Shown here: in pieces, positions 1-6,825 of the stretch
How the letters are laid out: each line of letters starts with the position of its first letter
How positions within the stretch are numbered: position 1 is the first letter of the stretch
Source of the DNA: Gaopeijia sp032250675
GTDB lineage: Bacteria; Gemmatimonadota; Gemmatimonadetes; Longimicrobiales; Gaopeijiaceae
DNA length: 11,087 nucleotides
NCBI GenBank assembly: GCA_032250675.1
Contig: JAVVEY010000094.1
Span: forward strand, 1-11,087
Direction of reading: 5' to 3'
Notes under the pieces: model-generated
The model's database searches: none
Seen by the model: only the letters and a program-made list of their open reading frames with translations
Told to the model about the DNA's origin: nothing
Translations under genes and position numbers: made by a program

Positions 1-462
1 ATCGTAGGCCTGGGCGCGGCGGCGGGGTGCGCGGCGGCGGGGCGCAGCGGGGTGCGCGGCGGCGCGGCGGCGGGAGATCCCGGCCGCGGGTGTGGCCGGG
101 CCGGAGATCCGGGCCGCACCCCATCGGTCCGGTTCCTCTCGCCCCCGGGAGATGACGTCAAGTGACCATTCGAGGGCTTCGCTTTCATGGGAGGTCTCGT
201 AGCGGCAATTATCGTCGATAATGTGACAAGATCCGAGCGTGCGGTTGGACGGAGGGCAGTTGACCTCAATATCCGACGCCAAGTGACACCATGGTCCTCT
301 GATGACCGGAAAAAGGTCAGTTTGCACACCACGCCCCGCGATCCAGCGTCCATGCCGTGTCGGCCCATGCCGGCGTCCGTTTGCGTGCCACCGCTCGCGA
401 TCGCGCGCCGCTGCTCGGTCCAACGTCACGGCGGTTCCATACTCCGGACCGGGAGGTCCACG
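1..462. other. Intergenic region with GGC-rich repeats and a palindrome; no supported gene
   Basis: The first 80 or so bases are a GGC/GCG-rich low-complexity tract with a near 25-bp period; a 16-base unit beginning GGGGTGCG occurs at 24-39 and 49-64. GGAGATCC is repeated at 73-80 and 103-110, each time followed by a GC-rich CCGGCCGC or CGGGCCGC stretch. Frame 1 is open from base 1 to a TGA at 163-165, so the end of an upstream gene cannot be excluded, but its composition is that of the repeat and I do not call it. From 166 to 462 base composition falls and there is an AT-rich palindrome at 208-222. The frame of the next gene is open upstream to 187 but shows no family-like sequence before 463. 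Confidence 0.5.
208..222. promoter_or_regulatory. AT-rich perfect palindrome, possible operator
   Basis: ATTATCG and CGATAAT form perfect 7-base arms around a single T. It is the most AT-rich spot in a GC-rich stretch and lies about 240 bases upstream of the AbiEi/DUF559 start. A regulator-binding role is inferred only from symmetry and composition; no convincing -35/-10 pair was found beside it. Confidence 0.22.
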
Positions 463-1467
463 ATGACACCGGCTGCAGATCGGTACGCTCTCGTCGAGTC
501 CCTTGCTGCACGACAACATGGAGTCGTGACGCGGGATCAGCTGATTGAGGGGGGCGTGCCCCGACAATGGATTGATTACCGGATCAGAACGCGGCTGCTC
601 ACGTCGCTGCACAGGGGTGTCTATCGGGTCGGACCGATCGGGGGCGTCCGGGCACGTGAGATGGCGGCCGTCCTCGCGTGTGGCCGGGACGCCATCCTGA
701 GCCACCACAGCGCCGCGGCGATCTGGGGGCTCGTACCGACTCCCGGGGCCACGGAACCCGTGGATGTCACGATCCAGGGCGGCCGGAGGAGACCTGGCTC
801 CGGCATCGCCGTGCACCGTGTGGCGCCCCTGCGTCCGGACGAGATGATGGAGCGCGAAGGGCTCCCGATCACCGCGCCGGCCCGCACCCTCCTCGATCTG
901 GCTTCGTGTGGCTCCGCACGGGAAGTCGAACGGGCGCTGGCGCGGGCGGAGCGGAACGAGCTGGTGACCCTGGACCGCGTCGAACGCCTCGTCAGGCGCC
1001 ACCCGCGGCGCCGCGGTGCCCCTCGTCTTCGTGCGCTGCTCTCCGACCAGCATCAGCCGAAGCTCACCCGGTCCGAGGCTGAAGCGGTCTTTCTGGAACT
1101 CATCCGGACAGCCGGGTTGCGTCAGCCGGAAACCAACGTCGTCGTCGGTGCCCATGAAGTGGACTTTCTCTGGCGCCGCGAGGGGCTCGTCGTGGAGGTT
1201 GACGGTCAGGCCTTCCACCGCTCGCGCCGGGCATTCGAGGGCGATCGGCGGAGAGACGCGGTGCTCACCTCGCAGGGGCTGCGTGTCGTCCGGGTCACGT
1301 GGCATCAGCTCGACCGGGAGCCCACCGCCACGGTGGTGCGGGTGGCACAGGCGTTGATGCAGGGCGTCAGGCGGTACCCGCCGCCTACTCCTCCCTCAGC
1401 ACCTCCGCCGGGTCGATCCGGGCGGCCCGCCACGCCGGAGCGAAGGCGGCGAGTCCCGCGGTCATGA
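463..1467 (+). CDS. AbiEi-type winged-helix protein with C-terminal DUF559 nuclease-like domain
   Basis: The product is 334 residues. Residues 8-57 match the N-terminal winged-helix of AbiEi-type antitoxins (a 'HGVVTRDQL' turn, then 'LHRGVYRVG'). Residues about 215-275 are a DUF559 (Vsr/PD-(D/E)XK-like) domain with D234, E245, D247 and G248 in 'VEVDG', H252, then basic 'DRRRD' and a 'GLRVVRVTW' strand. Such two-domain proteins are common as solitary genes in Actinobacteria and other GC-rich phyla, often labelled type IV TA antitoxin-domain proteins. Real substrates are unknown, and DNA binding or nicking is inference. The ATG at 463 is chosen because GGGAGG lies 6 bases upstream and homology begins there. 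The frame is open to 187 without family-like sequence. No AbiEii toxin lies next door. The last 28 or so residues are Pro/Arg-rich and read antisense through the permease 3' end, so that tail may be recent or dispensable. Confidence 0.82.
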   Translation: MTPAADRYALVESLAARQHGVVTRDQLIEGGVPRQWIDYRIRTRLLTSLHRGVYRVGPIGGVRAREMAAVLACGRDAILSHHSAAAIWGLVPTPGATEPVDVTIQGGRRRPGSGIAVHRVAPLRPDEMMEREGLPITAPARTLLDLASCGSAREVERALARAERNELVTLDRVERLVRRHPRRRGAPRLRALLSDQHQPKLTRSEAEAVFLELIRTAGLRQPETNVVVGAHEVDFLWRREGLVVEVDGQAFHRSRRAFEGDRRRDAVLTSQGLRVVRVTWHQLDREPTATVVRVAQALMQGVRRYPPPTPPSAPPPGRSGRPATPERRRRVPRS

Positions 1468-3826
1468 TCAGGACCAGCGCGGCCCCGCCGTAGATCCACG
1501 GCTCCATCCGCGCGGTCTCGAAGAGGAGGCTGTCGAGGTACCGACTGCCCACGCCGGCCACGGCCAGTCCCCCGAGTGCTCCGAGGCTGCCGTGCAGCAC
1601 GGCCCGCCGCACAAAGCCACCCCACACCCCGGCTCTCGACTCGCCCAGCGCCATGCGGATTCCGATCTCCCGCTGGCGGTTCGAGACCACGTAGGCGATC
1701 AGACCGTACACCCCGATCACCGCCAGGAGGAATCCGGTGCCCGCCATCAGGAGGAGGGTCCCCGAGAGGAAGCGTTCCCGCGCGAGGTCGTCGTCCACGA
1801 TCGCGTGCAGGCGCACCATCCCGGCCACCGGGAGACCGGGGTCCACCGCGCCGACGGCCTCCCGGATCGCCGGCACGAGCTCCTCCAGCGGCCGGGAGCT
1901 GCGCACCACGACCTGCATCGTGGAGGGCACCTCCGTGTCGGTCCGCTGCGTGAGATTCACCGGCAGATAGACCTCCGGTTCCGGGGGGTCGGCCAGCGAG
2001 ACGGTGAGCACATCCGATACGACCCCCACGACCTGCAGATCGTCTCCGTCATCCGCGATCCGGATCCGCTGCCCCGTGGCGGGCCCCTCGGCCAGAAGGG
2101 TACGAGCCAGTGTCGCGTTCACCACGACGGCGCGGAGTGCCCCCGGTCCGTCGTTCCACGTCAGCGTCCGTCCTTCCACCAGATCGACACCCGCGGCGTC
2201 GAAATATCCGGGGGTGACACGGCGGATCTCCGCCAGCGGCGGCGAACCCTCCCACTCATCCTCCCTCGCTTCGGCATAGAGAGGCACCTTCTGGAAGAAG
2301 GGGTCCAGCGGAAGGATGGTGATGGCACCCGCGCCCTCGACACCCGCCACCTCGCGAAGTCTTCCTTCGAGGTCGGACCAGGCCCGGGTGCGAACCTCCG
2401 CCGGGTAGGACGCCCGGGGAAGGCCCAGCTCGAAGGTCACGGCGCCGGTGCTCGTGAAGCCCGGATCGACGCGGGCGAGTCTTCCGAAGCTCTGTGCCAG
2501 GAGCCCCGCTCCGACGAGCAGCGTCACGGCCAGTCCGACCTGCCCCACCACCAGCACCGTCTGAATCCGGTGGGCGCGGCCCGACGCCGTCGCACTCCGC
2601 CCCCCGGCCCGGAGGAGATCCGCCACGGACTCGAACCGACGGCCCGCCATCGGCAGAGCGGCGAAGAGGAGGATCGCGGCGCAGAGGATGGCCACCGCGA
2701 ACCCCACTTCGGCGACCCCGATGCCGATCCCCGAGACCCGGGGAAGATCCGGTGGCGCGTGGTTCCTCAGCCACGAGATGAGAACCGCCGCCAGCCCCAG
2801 GCCGAGCGCTCCCCCAGCGGCGGATACCACCGCGCTCTCCGTGAGGAGATTCCAGAGGAGCTCACGCCGGTCCGCTCCCAGCGCCGAGCGCAGCGCCAGT
2901 TCGCGCGCGCGCCGTTCGGCCCGGACCACGAAGAGATTCGCCAGGTTGGAAAGTGAGAGGAGGAGGAGGAGGACGGCCGTGCCCATGATCAGGTACAACT
3001 CGGTCGAGACATCCCCGACGACGGTGTCGTGCAGCGGCTTCACGAAGGGACGGAAGTCCCCATTTTCGACCCAGCTCGTCGTGAACTCGTCCGGCCATGA
3101 CTCCATCGCCATCCCCGTGACGCGGGCGAGGTCGTCATACGCCGCAGCGAGATCCACCCCCGCCTCGAGGCGTCCGACACCGGAATAGATGAAGCTCCGG
3201 GCCGCGAGATTCGCCTCGTCGATCTGTATCGGCAGCCAGAGATCGCTCGCTTCGTTCGGGAAGCGGAAGCCCTCCGGCGCGACCCCGATCACCTCCCACC
3301 GCGCGCCATCCACCACCACACCGGTGCCCAGGATCGTGGGGTCCCCGCCCCAGCGGCGCTCCCAGAGCCCGTGACTCACGACCAGCACCTGCGGGCCGCC
3401 CGGTCGCGCCTCCTCGGCGGTGAAGGACCGACCCAGGACGGGCGCACGGCCGAGGACCCGGAAGAAGTCGGGCGTGGCTTCCGTGGCCCGCACGCGCTCG
3501 GGCTGCTCGCTGCCCAGGTTGACCCCTCCCATCTCGCGATAGATCGCCAGATCCGAGAAGGAGCGTTCGGACTGTCGCACCAGCACCCATGTGGCGTCGG
3601 AGAGAGGGATCTCGTCGAAGCCGTATCCCGGCACGGCGAAGCCGAAATCCACGAGCCGCTCGGACTCCGGATACGGCAGCGGCTCGAGCACCACCGCCGA
3701 CGTCACGGCGTACGCCGCGACGAGGCTGCCCAGCGCCAGGGTCAGCGTGAGGAGGACCGCGGCCGTGAAGCCCGGCGTCGCGCGCAACCGCCGCACGGCA
3801 AGGCCGAGGAAGGGGATACGATTCAC
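1385..3826 (-). CDS. ADOP-type (duplicated orphan) ABC transporter permease, MacB/FtsX family
   Basis: The 813-residue inner-membrane protein carries two tandem MacB_PCD-FtsX units, the arrangement of the 'acidobacterial duplicated orphan permease' family. The first helix is at about residues 20-47, followed by a periplasmic MacB-like domain to about 270. Helices follow near 277-301, 326-352 and 366-392. The second unit begins near 419-441, with a periplasmic domain to about 680 and helices near 683-708, 735-757 and 776-801. The FtsX hallmark 'RQREIGIRMALG' follows the sixth helix, and the C-terminus 'ARIDPAEVLREE' is typical, so the gene looks full length. Family members are thought to be exporter or mechanotransmission-type permeases. 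No ATP-binding subunit is encoded in this window. The start is GTG at 3826, and GGAGG lies about 13 bases upstream, a rather long spacing. The 3' end overlaps the convergent AbiEi/DUF559 gene by 83 bases. Substrate is unknown. Confidence 0.93.
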   Translation of the reverse strand: MNRIPFLGLAVRRLRATPGFTAAVLLTLTLALGSLVAAYAVTSAVVLEPLPYPESERLVDFGFAVPGYGFDEIPLSDATWVLVRQSERSFSDLAIYREMGGVNLGSEQPERVRATEATPDFFRVLGRAPVLGRSFTAEEARPGGPQVLVVSHGLWERRWGGDPTILGTGVVVDGARWEVIGVAPEGFRFPNEASDLWLPIQIDEANLAARSFIYSGVGRLEAGVDLAAAYDDLARVTGMAMESWPDEFTTSWVENGDFRPFVKPLHDTVVGDVSTELYLIMGTAVLLLLLSLSNLANLFVVRAERRARELALRSALGADRRELLWNLLTESAVVSAAGGALGLGLAAVLISWLRNHAPPDLPRVSGIGIGVAEVGFAVAILCAAILLFAALPMAGRRFESVADLLRAGGRSATASGRAHRIQTVLVVGQVGLAVTLLVGAGLLAQSFGRLARVDPGFTSTGAVTFELGLPRASYPAEVRTRAWSDLEGRLREVAGVEGAGAITILPLDPFFQKVPLYAEAREDEWEGSPPLAEIRRVTPGYFDAAGVDLVEGRTLTWNDGPGALRAVVVNATLARTLLAEGPATGQRIRIADDGDDLQVVGVVSDVLTVSLADPPEPEVYLPVNLTQRTDTEVPSTMQVVVRSSRPLEELVPAIREAVGAVDPGLPVAGMVRLHAIVDDDLARERFLSGTLLLMAGTGFLLAVIGVYGLIAYVVSNRQREIGIRMALGESRAGVWGGFVRRAVLHGSLGALGGLAVAGVGSRYLDSLLFETARMEPWIYGGAALVLIMTAGLAAFAPAWRAARIDPAEVLREE

Positions 3827-4061
3827 GATCGCGCTTCTGCCTCCATCCGTATCAGTCGATGTGGGCCCGTTCCGCCTCGAAACGAGCGTCGAGGGGTATT
3901 CGGAGAGTCATCTCGATGCCGACGACGCGGGCCGGCGTGAGTGAGGCCGCCCGAAACGCCTTCTCCCGAAGGAGGACAGGAAATCCGGACGGCAAGGTAG
4001 GAGAAGCCTTCCGAGGGGGCAAGAAGAATATCGCGCGGGGGTGGGTCGGAAGGATGGCTGA

Positions 4062-4676
4062 ATGCGCCAGAACGAAACCCCCGGCTTGGCGCCGGTATTT
4101 CGACCCGGATGGTTCGACGAGGGTTCGGATGCTTCGTCGATGGCCCGATGGTTCAACGATGGAGAGATGAGAGGACACGATGACGGACACACCGTCCAGA
4201 TCGACTACGCTCCGGGAAGCACACTCTCGGTCGGTGCGCACACCTACGAGCTGAAGCAGCTCCACTTCCACGCCCCGAGCGAACACACGATCGACGGCCA
4301 CCCGTATCCGCTGGAGGAGCACCTCGTGCACGCGGATGCGGAGGGTCATCTCGCCGTCGTCTCGGTCCTCTTCGAGGAGGGGAAGGCGAATCTGGAGATG
4401 GCCAGGGCGTGGAGTCGGCTCCCCGGGGGAGAGGGGGAGCCCCGCCGTCTCGAGCCGCCGCTCCTCGACGCCCGGCGGCTCCTTCCTCCGCGAGATGACC
4501 ACTTCCAGTACAACGGCTCGCTGACGACACCCCCCTGCACCGAAGGCGTCGCGTGGATCGTGATGGAGGCGCCCTCGGAGCTCTCGGCCGAACAGCTCGA
4601 CGCCCTCGTGCACGCGATGCACGAACCGAACAACCGCCCGGTCCAGCCGGTGCACTCGCGGGTGGTGGTGGAGTAG
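4062..4676 (+). CDS. Alpha-class carbonic anhydrase, N-terminally shortened
   Basis: The 204-residue product aligns with the C-terminal three quarters of alpha-carbonic anhydrases, zinc enzymes for reversible CO2 hydration. Zinc ligands are visible: both His of 'LHFHAPSEH' and the first His of 'EEHLVHAD'. The Glu of 'SEH', the active-site threonine in 'GSLTTPPCTEG' and the final 'NNRPVQP' block are also present. Family similarity begins only at 'DDGHTVQIDYAPGSTL' (about residue 40). The usual signal peptide, the 'HWG' and 'QSPI' blocks and the first strands are absent, and no other frame upstream encodes them. Residues 1-36 come from an imperfect 20-base repeat. The ATG at 4062 is preceded by GGAAGG with 8-base spacing; in-frame ATGs at 4140 and 4167 are alternatives. 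Bacterial family members are normally periplasmic, but this product has no export signal. It may be a decayed gene or a cytoplasmic variant. Family assignment is very secure; activity is uncertain. Confidence 0.85.
   Translation: MRQNETPGLAPVFRPGWFDEGSDASSMARWFNDGEMRGHDDGHTVQIDYAPGSTLSVGAHTYELKQLHFHAPSEHTIDGHPYPLEEHLVHADAEGHLAVVSVLFEEGKANLEMARAWSRLPGGEGEPRRLEPPLLDARRLLPPRDDHFQYNGSLTTPPCTEGVAWIVMEAPSELSAEQLDALVHAMHEPNNRPVQPVHSRVVVE
4108..4160. repeat. Imperfect tandem repeat, three copies of about 20 bp
   Basis: GATGGTTCGACGA (from 4108), GATGCTTCGTCGA (from 4128) and GATGGTTCAACGA (from 4147) recur with 19-20 base spacing. The repeat lies exactly where the carbonic anhydrase loses family similarity and encodes part of its non-homologous N-terminus. 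Confidence 0.5.
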
Positions 4677-4737
4677 GACGGGGGCTCAGGCGGCACGAGA
4701 CATCCGCCGCACCCCGCCCCGGCGCCGGCTCAGCGCG

Positions 4738-4752
4738 CGGCGGCGACCGCCG
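4738..4752. terminator. Short GC hairpin between convergent genes, weak terminator candidate
   Basis: CGGCGG and CCGCCG form a perfect 6-bp stem around a CGA loop, between the carbonic anhydrase stop and the end of the HigA-like remnant. There is no T-tract on either side, so intrinsic termination is doubtful in this GC-rich genome. Confidence 0.2.
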
Positions 4753-4758
4753 GCCGGG

Positions 4759-4890
4759 TCACCCGTCCAGGCCGAGCAGGACGTCGGCCGGGATTCCGAG
4801 CAGGCGCCTCAGCCCCTCAACCTGGGACTTGGAGAGCTCGCGCTTGCCATTCAGGAATCTTGACCCCACCGCCTGGGCGCCGAGCCGACC
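4759..4890 (-). pseudogene. 3' remnant of a HigA-like helix-turn-helix antitoxin
   Basis: On the minus strand the segment reads 'LGAQAVGSRFLNGKREL' then 'SKSQVEGLRRLLGIPADVLL', ending at a TGA at 4759-4761. This matches the C-terminal half of the HTH domain of COG5499/HigA-like antitoxins: the recognition-helix and 'LNGKR.LS' block, then the 'L...LGIPA.VL' terminus. Immediately upstream the frame is open but the sequence no longer resembles an HTH. In another frame the stretch 4856-4991 reads 'HPPAISSVSASRLISSFEAS', which could correspond to the pre-HTH region, so frameshift decay is plausible. No start codon or RBS can be defended and no adjacent HigB toxin is visible. I call it a broken antitoxin. 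A short functional peptide is an unlikely alternative. The 5' limit is approximate. Confidence 0.5.
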
Positions 4891-5154
4891 GTCGGGTGGG
4901 GCCCCCACCGCCGGATCGCCACCGACGCTTCGAAGGACGAGATGAGCCTGGAGGCGCTCACCGAGCTGATGGCGGGCGGGTGAGCGCGGCCTCCGGAAGA
5001 GGGTGAGGTCTGCCGCCCGGCGCCCGGTGACTTTCCGAACGCCGGGCATCTCGTAGATTTCGCCCACATCTCGGTTCTGATCACTCGTGCCGGTGGCTGG
5101 TCGTCCGATGGAACACTCGCGGCGGCCACGTCGCTTGGGAGGAGGCCCGTCAGC

Positions 5155-5847
5155 ATGTTCGGTCGCATCCGTCCGTCTCACTTCATCTCGACCTTGATCG
5201 AGCGCCACGCGCTCAAGCGCTGTCACCCCATCGAGGTGCTGCGCTGCCGCGCTGCCGAGTCCTCCGCCGACCTGATCGAGCGAAGCGCGCCCGGTGCGGT
5301 CCTCTTCAGGAAGCGTCGCCAGATCCACCGGTTCGCGGTTCGACGGGCCCTGGCCAACCCGGGACTCTTCCTCGAGTTCGGCGTCTTCAAGGGGAAGTCG
5401 ATCAACGCGATCGCCGCAGACGTGGCTCGTTCGGGGGACCCGAGAACCGTGCACGGATTCGACGCCTTTCAGGGTCTCGCCGAGGCATGGCCCGGGTCAC
5501 GGCATCCGCGCGGTGCCTTCGACCGCGGCGGACGGCCGCCGCGGGTGCGCGACAATGTGGAGCTCCATGTGGGGTGGATTCACGAGACGCTGCCCCGCTT
5601 CCTCGAGGCCTTCGAGGGACCGATCGCCTTCATGAACATCGACACCGACACCTACGAGGCCGCGGCGTGCATTTTCGATCACTGCCGCAATCGGTTCGTC
5701 TCCGGATCGATCGTGGTCATGGACGAGTTCTTCAACTACCCCAACTGGAAGAACGGCGAGTACCGGGCGTGGCAAGAGCGATTCGTCGACGACGACTTCG
5801 CCTACCTGGCGTTCGCCCGGCGGCAGGCGTGTGTCGTGATGGCCTGA
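5155..5847 (+). CDS. SAM-dependent methyltransferase, TylF/macrocin O-methyltransferase-like
   Basis: The 230-residue protein has a class I methyltransferase fold. Residues 72-82 form SAM motif I ('FLEFGVFKGKS'). D103 in 'VHGFDAFQGL' marks the acidic end of strand 2. 'IAFMNIDTDTYE' (D163, D165) and 'SIVVMDEFFNYP' (D190) correspond to the acidic, metal-binding region of TylF/MycF/NovP-type O-methyltransferases. The N-terminal 55 residues are basic and poorly conserved. Length fits the family. GGAGGAGG sits about 8-10 bases before the ATG, a strong ribosome site. The gene stands alone: no glycosyltransferase, sugar-nucleotide or antibiotic biosynthesis gene is in the window, so the acceptor cannot be named. 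The family typically methylates sugar hydroxyls of natural products or cell-surface glycans. Fold is confident, substrate unknown. Confidence 0.85.
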   Translation: MFGRIRPSHFISTLIERHALKRCHPIEVLRCRAAESSADLIERSAPGAVLFRKRRQIHRFAVRRALANPGLFLEFGVFKGKSINAIAADVARSGDPRTVHGFDAFQGLAEAWPGSRHPRGAFDRGGRPPRVRDNVELHVGWIHETLPRFLEAFEGPIAFMNIDTDTYEAAACIFDHCRNRFVSGSIVVMDEFFNYPNWKNGEYRAWQERFVDDDFAYLAFARRQACVVMA

Positions 5848-5885
5848 TCGGCGAAGGGTGTGCTTCCGTTGTTTCCGTCCACGGG

Positions 5886-5910
5886 CGCGGCGCATCCCCG
5901 ACACGCCGCG
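5886..5910 (+). terminator. GC hairpin downstream of the methyltransferase, weak terminator candidate
   Basis: CGCGGCG (5886-5892) and CGCCGCG (5904-5910) can form a perfect 7-bp stem with an 11-base loop, about 40 bases after the methyltransferase stop. No T-run follows, so this could be Rho-independent termination without a U-tract or simply chance in GC-rich DNA. Confidence 0.2.
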
Positions 5911-6030
5911 GAAGCGGACCGCCCTGAAGGGGCGATCGACGCGCTGAAGGCACCGTAGAGGGAACGCCTCACGAGAGGTCGAGGAACCGGACGGGGGGTC
6001 TCGCGTGCTCTTCAAGTACACCCGAAGCGC

Positions 6031-6044
6031 AGGAGGCTCCCATT
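6031..6044 (+). promoter_or_regulatory. Consensus ribosome binding site leading to an ATT start codon
   Basis: AGGAGG at 6031-6036 is followed after five bases (CTCCC) by ATT at 6042. The frame then runs straight into a lipoprotein signal peptide. No ATG, GTG, TTG or CTG occurs in this frame between the upstream stop at 5925-5927 and the signal peptide, so this site decides the start. Confidence 0.6.
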
Positions 6045-6752
6045 AATACCGTTGAAGCTCGAACCCTCAACACTTCCCGTGTCGCGTGGGCCACGGCGGC
6101 CCTGGTCCTGACGCTGGCCGGCTGCAGGACCGCGATGGAGATCCAGTCGGACCACGACCCCGGGGTCTCCTTCGACAACCTCACCTCCTACGCGTGGGTG
6201 GACACCCCGGAGCCCGCCGTGGACGAACCGGCACTCCGATTCGACAACGAGATCATGGCCCGCCGCATCCAGCGGATGATTCACGCCGAGCTCGACAGGC
6301 TCGGATACGTCCGCAGAGCGTCGGAGTCGGAGCAGACGCACTTCGTGATCTCGTATCAGATGCTCGCCACCGAGGAGGTCGAGGAGGTCCGACGCAACTA
6401 CCCGATCGGCCACTCGTATTCCGGCGGATTCGGACACGGCAGGCACGGACACTTCGGTGGGTATGGGGGTGGATACGGGGGTGGATACGGGGGTGGATTC
6501 CGTACCGTCACCTACGAGCGCGACATCGTCCGGTGCGTGATCATGCTCGACGTCTGGGACCCCGAGACGAACAAGCTGGTGTGGCGCGGCTGGGCGCGCT
6601 GGGATCTGGGCGATCAGCCGAGCCCGAAGGAGGTGACGCAACACCTTCAGCGCGCGATCGGGGAGATCCTGCACGAGCTGCCGCGACGGGTGACGGCCGA
6701 GCCGGATCGAGTCAGTGCGGCCAATCCGCGTGAGCCTGTGGCGCGCGACTGA
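6042..6752 (+). CDS. DUF4136-family lipoprotein with probable ATT start
   Basis: From ATT at 6042 the product is 236 residues. Residues 1-28 form a lipoprotein signal: N-terminal Arg residues (R7, R13), hydrophobic 'AALVLTL', and lipobox L25-A26-G27-C28. The mature part matches DUF4136: 'DHDPGVSFDNLTSYAWV', 'RRIQRMIHAELDRLGYVR', 'THFVISYQ', then 'IMLDVWDPETNKLVWRGWA' and a 'VTQHLQRAIGEILHELP' C-terminal helix. DUF4136 proteins are envelope lipoproteins of unknown function, widespread in Bacteroidota, Proteobacteria and Gemmatimonadota. A Gly/His/Tyr-rich insert at about residues 126-153 contains a 12-base DNA repeat encoding GGYG units. The first ATG (6135) lies after the lipobox Cys and has no usable signal, so it is very unlikely to be the start. 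The start is ATT with an ideal AGGAGG, or an ATG that was mutated or misread. The gene ends opposite a convergent membrane-protein gene. Confidence 0.87.
   Translation: MNTVEARTLNTSRVAWATAALVLTLAGCRTAMEIQSDHDPGVSFDNLTSYAWVDTPEPAVDEPALRFDNEIMARRIQRMIHAELDRLGYVRRASESEQTHFVISYQMLATEEVEEVRRNYPIGHSYSGGFGHGRHGHFGGYGGGYGGGYGGGFRTVTYERDIVRCVIMLDVWDPETNKLVWRGWARWDLGDQPSPKEVTQHLQRAIGEILHELPRRVTAEPDRVSAANPREPVARD
6456..6500 (+). repeat. 12-bp tandem repeat encoding GGYG units
   Basis: GGTGGGTATGGG, GGTGGATACGGG, GGTGGATACGGG and a partial GGTGGATTC follow one another without gaps. Because 12 is a multiple of three, copy-number change would alter only the length of the Gly-Tyr loop of the DUF4136 lipoprotein and not its frame. 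Confidence 0.8.
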
Positions 6753-6825
6753 GGGCGTCGCGGTGCAGGCGTGAACCGCCCCGGGCCTCCCCGAAGCCAC
6801 GCTGCGTCACCGGCGCCGCTTCACA

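Noticed and set aside
1..165. Frame open from base 1 to TGA at 163-165, possible end of an upstream gene
   Set aside because: Only 54 codons, composed of Gly/Ala/Arg from a GC repeat; without sequence to the left it cannot be supported.
1592..2956. Long plus-strand open frame (454 codons) within the permease
   Set aside because: It is antisense to the permease, is rich in Arg/His/Pro, has no recognisable domain, and arises from GC-rich codon bias on the opposite strand.
3852..4655. Minus-strand open frame opposite the carbonic anhydrase
   Set aside because: It is complementary to a gene with clear zinc-site motifs and shows no homology-like sequence of its own.
6012..6800. Minus-strand open frame with a 'STPVSTPVSTPIP' repeat
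   Set aside because: The repeat is the complement of the GGYG repeat of the DUF4136 lipoprotein; the frame is a shadow.
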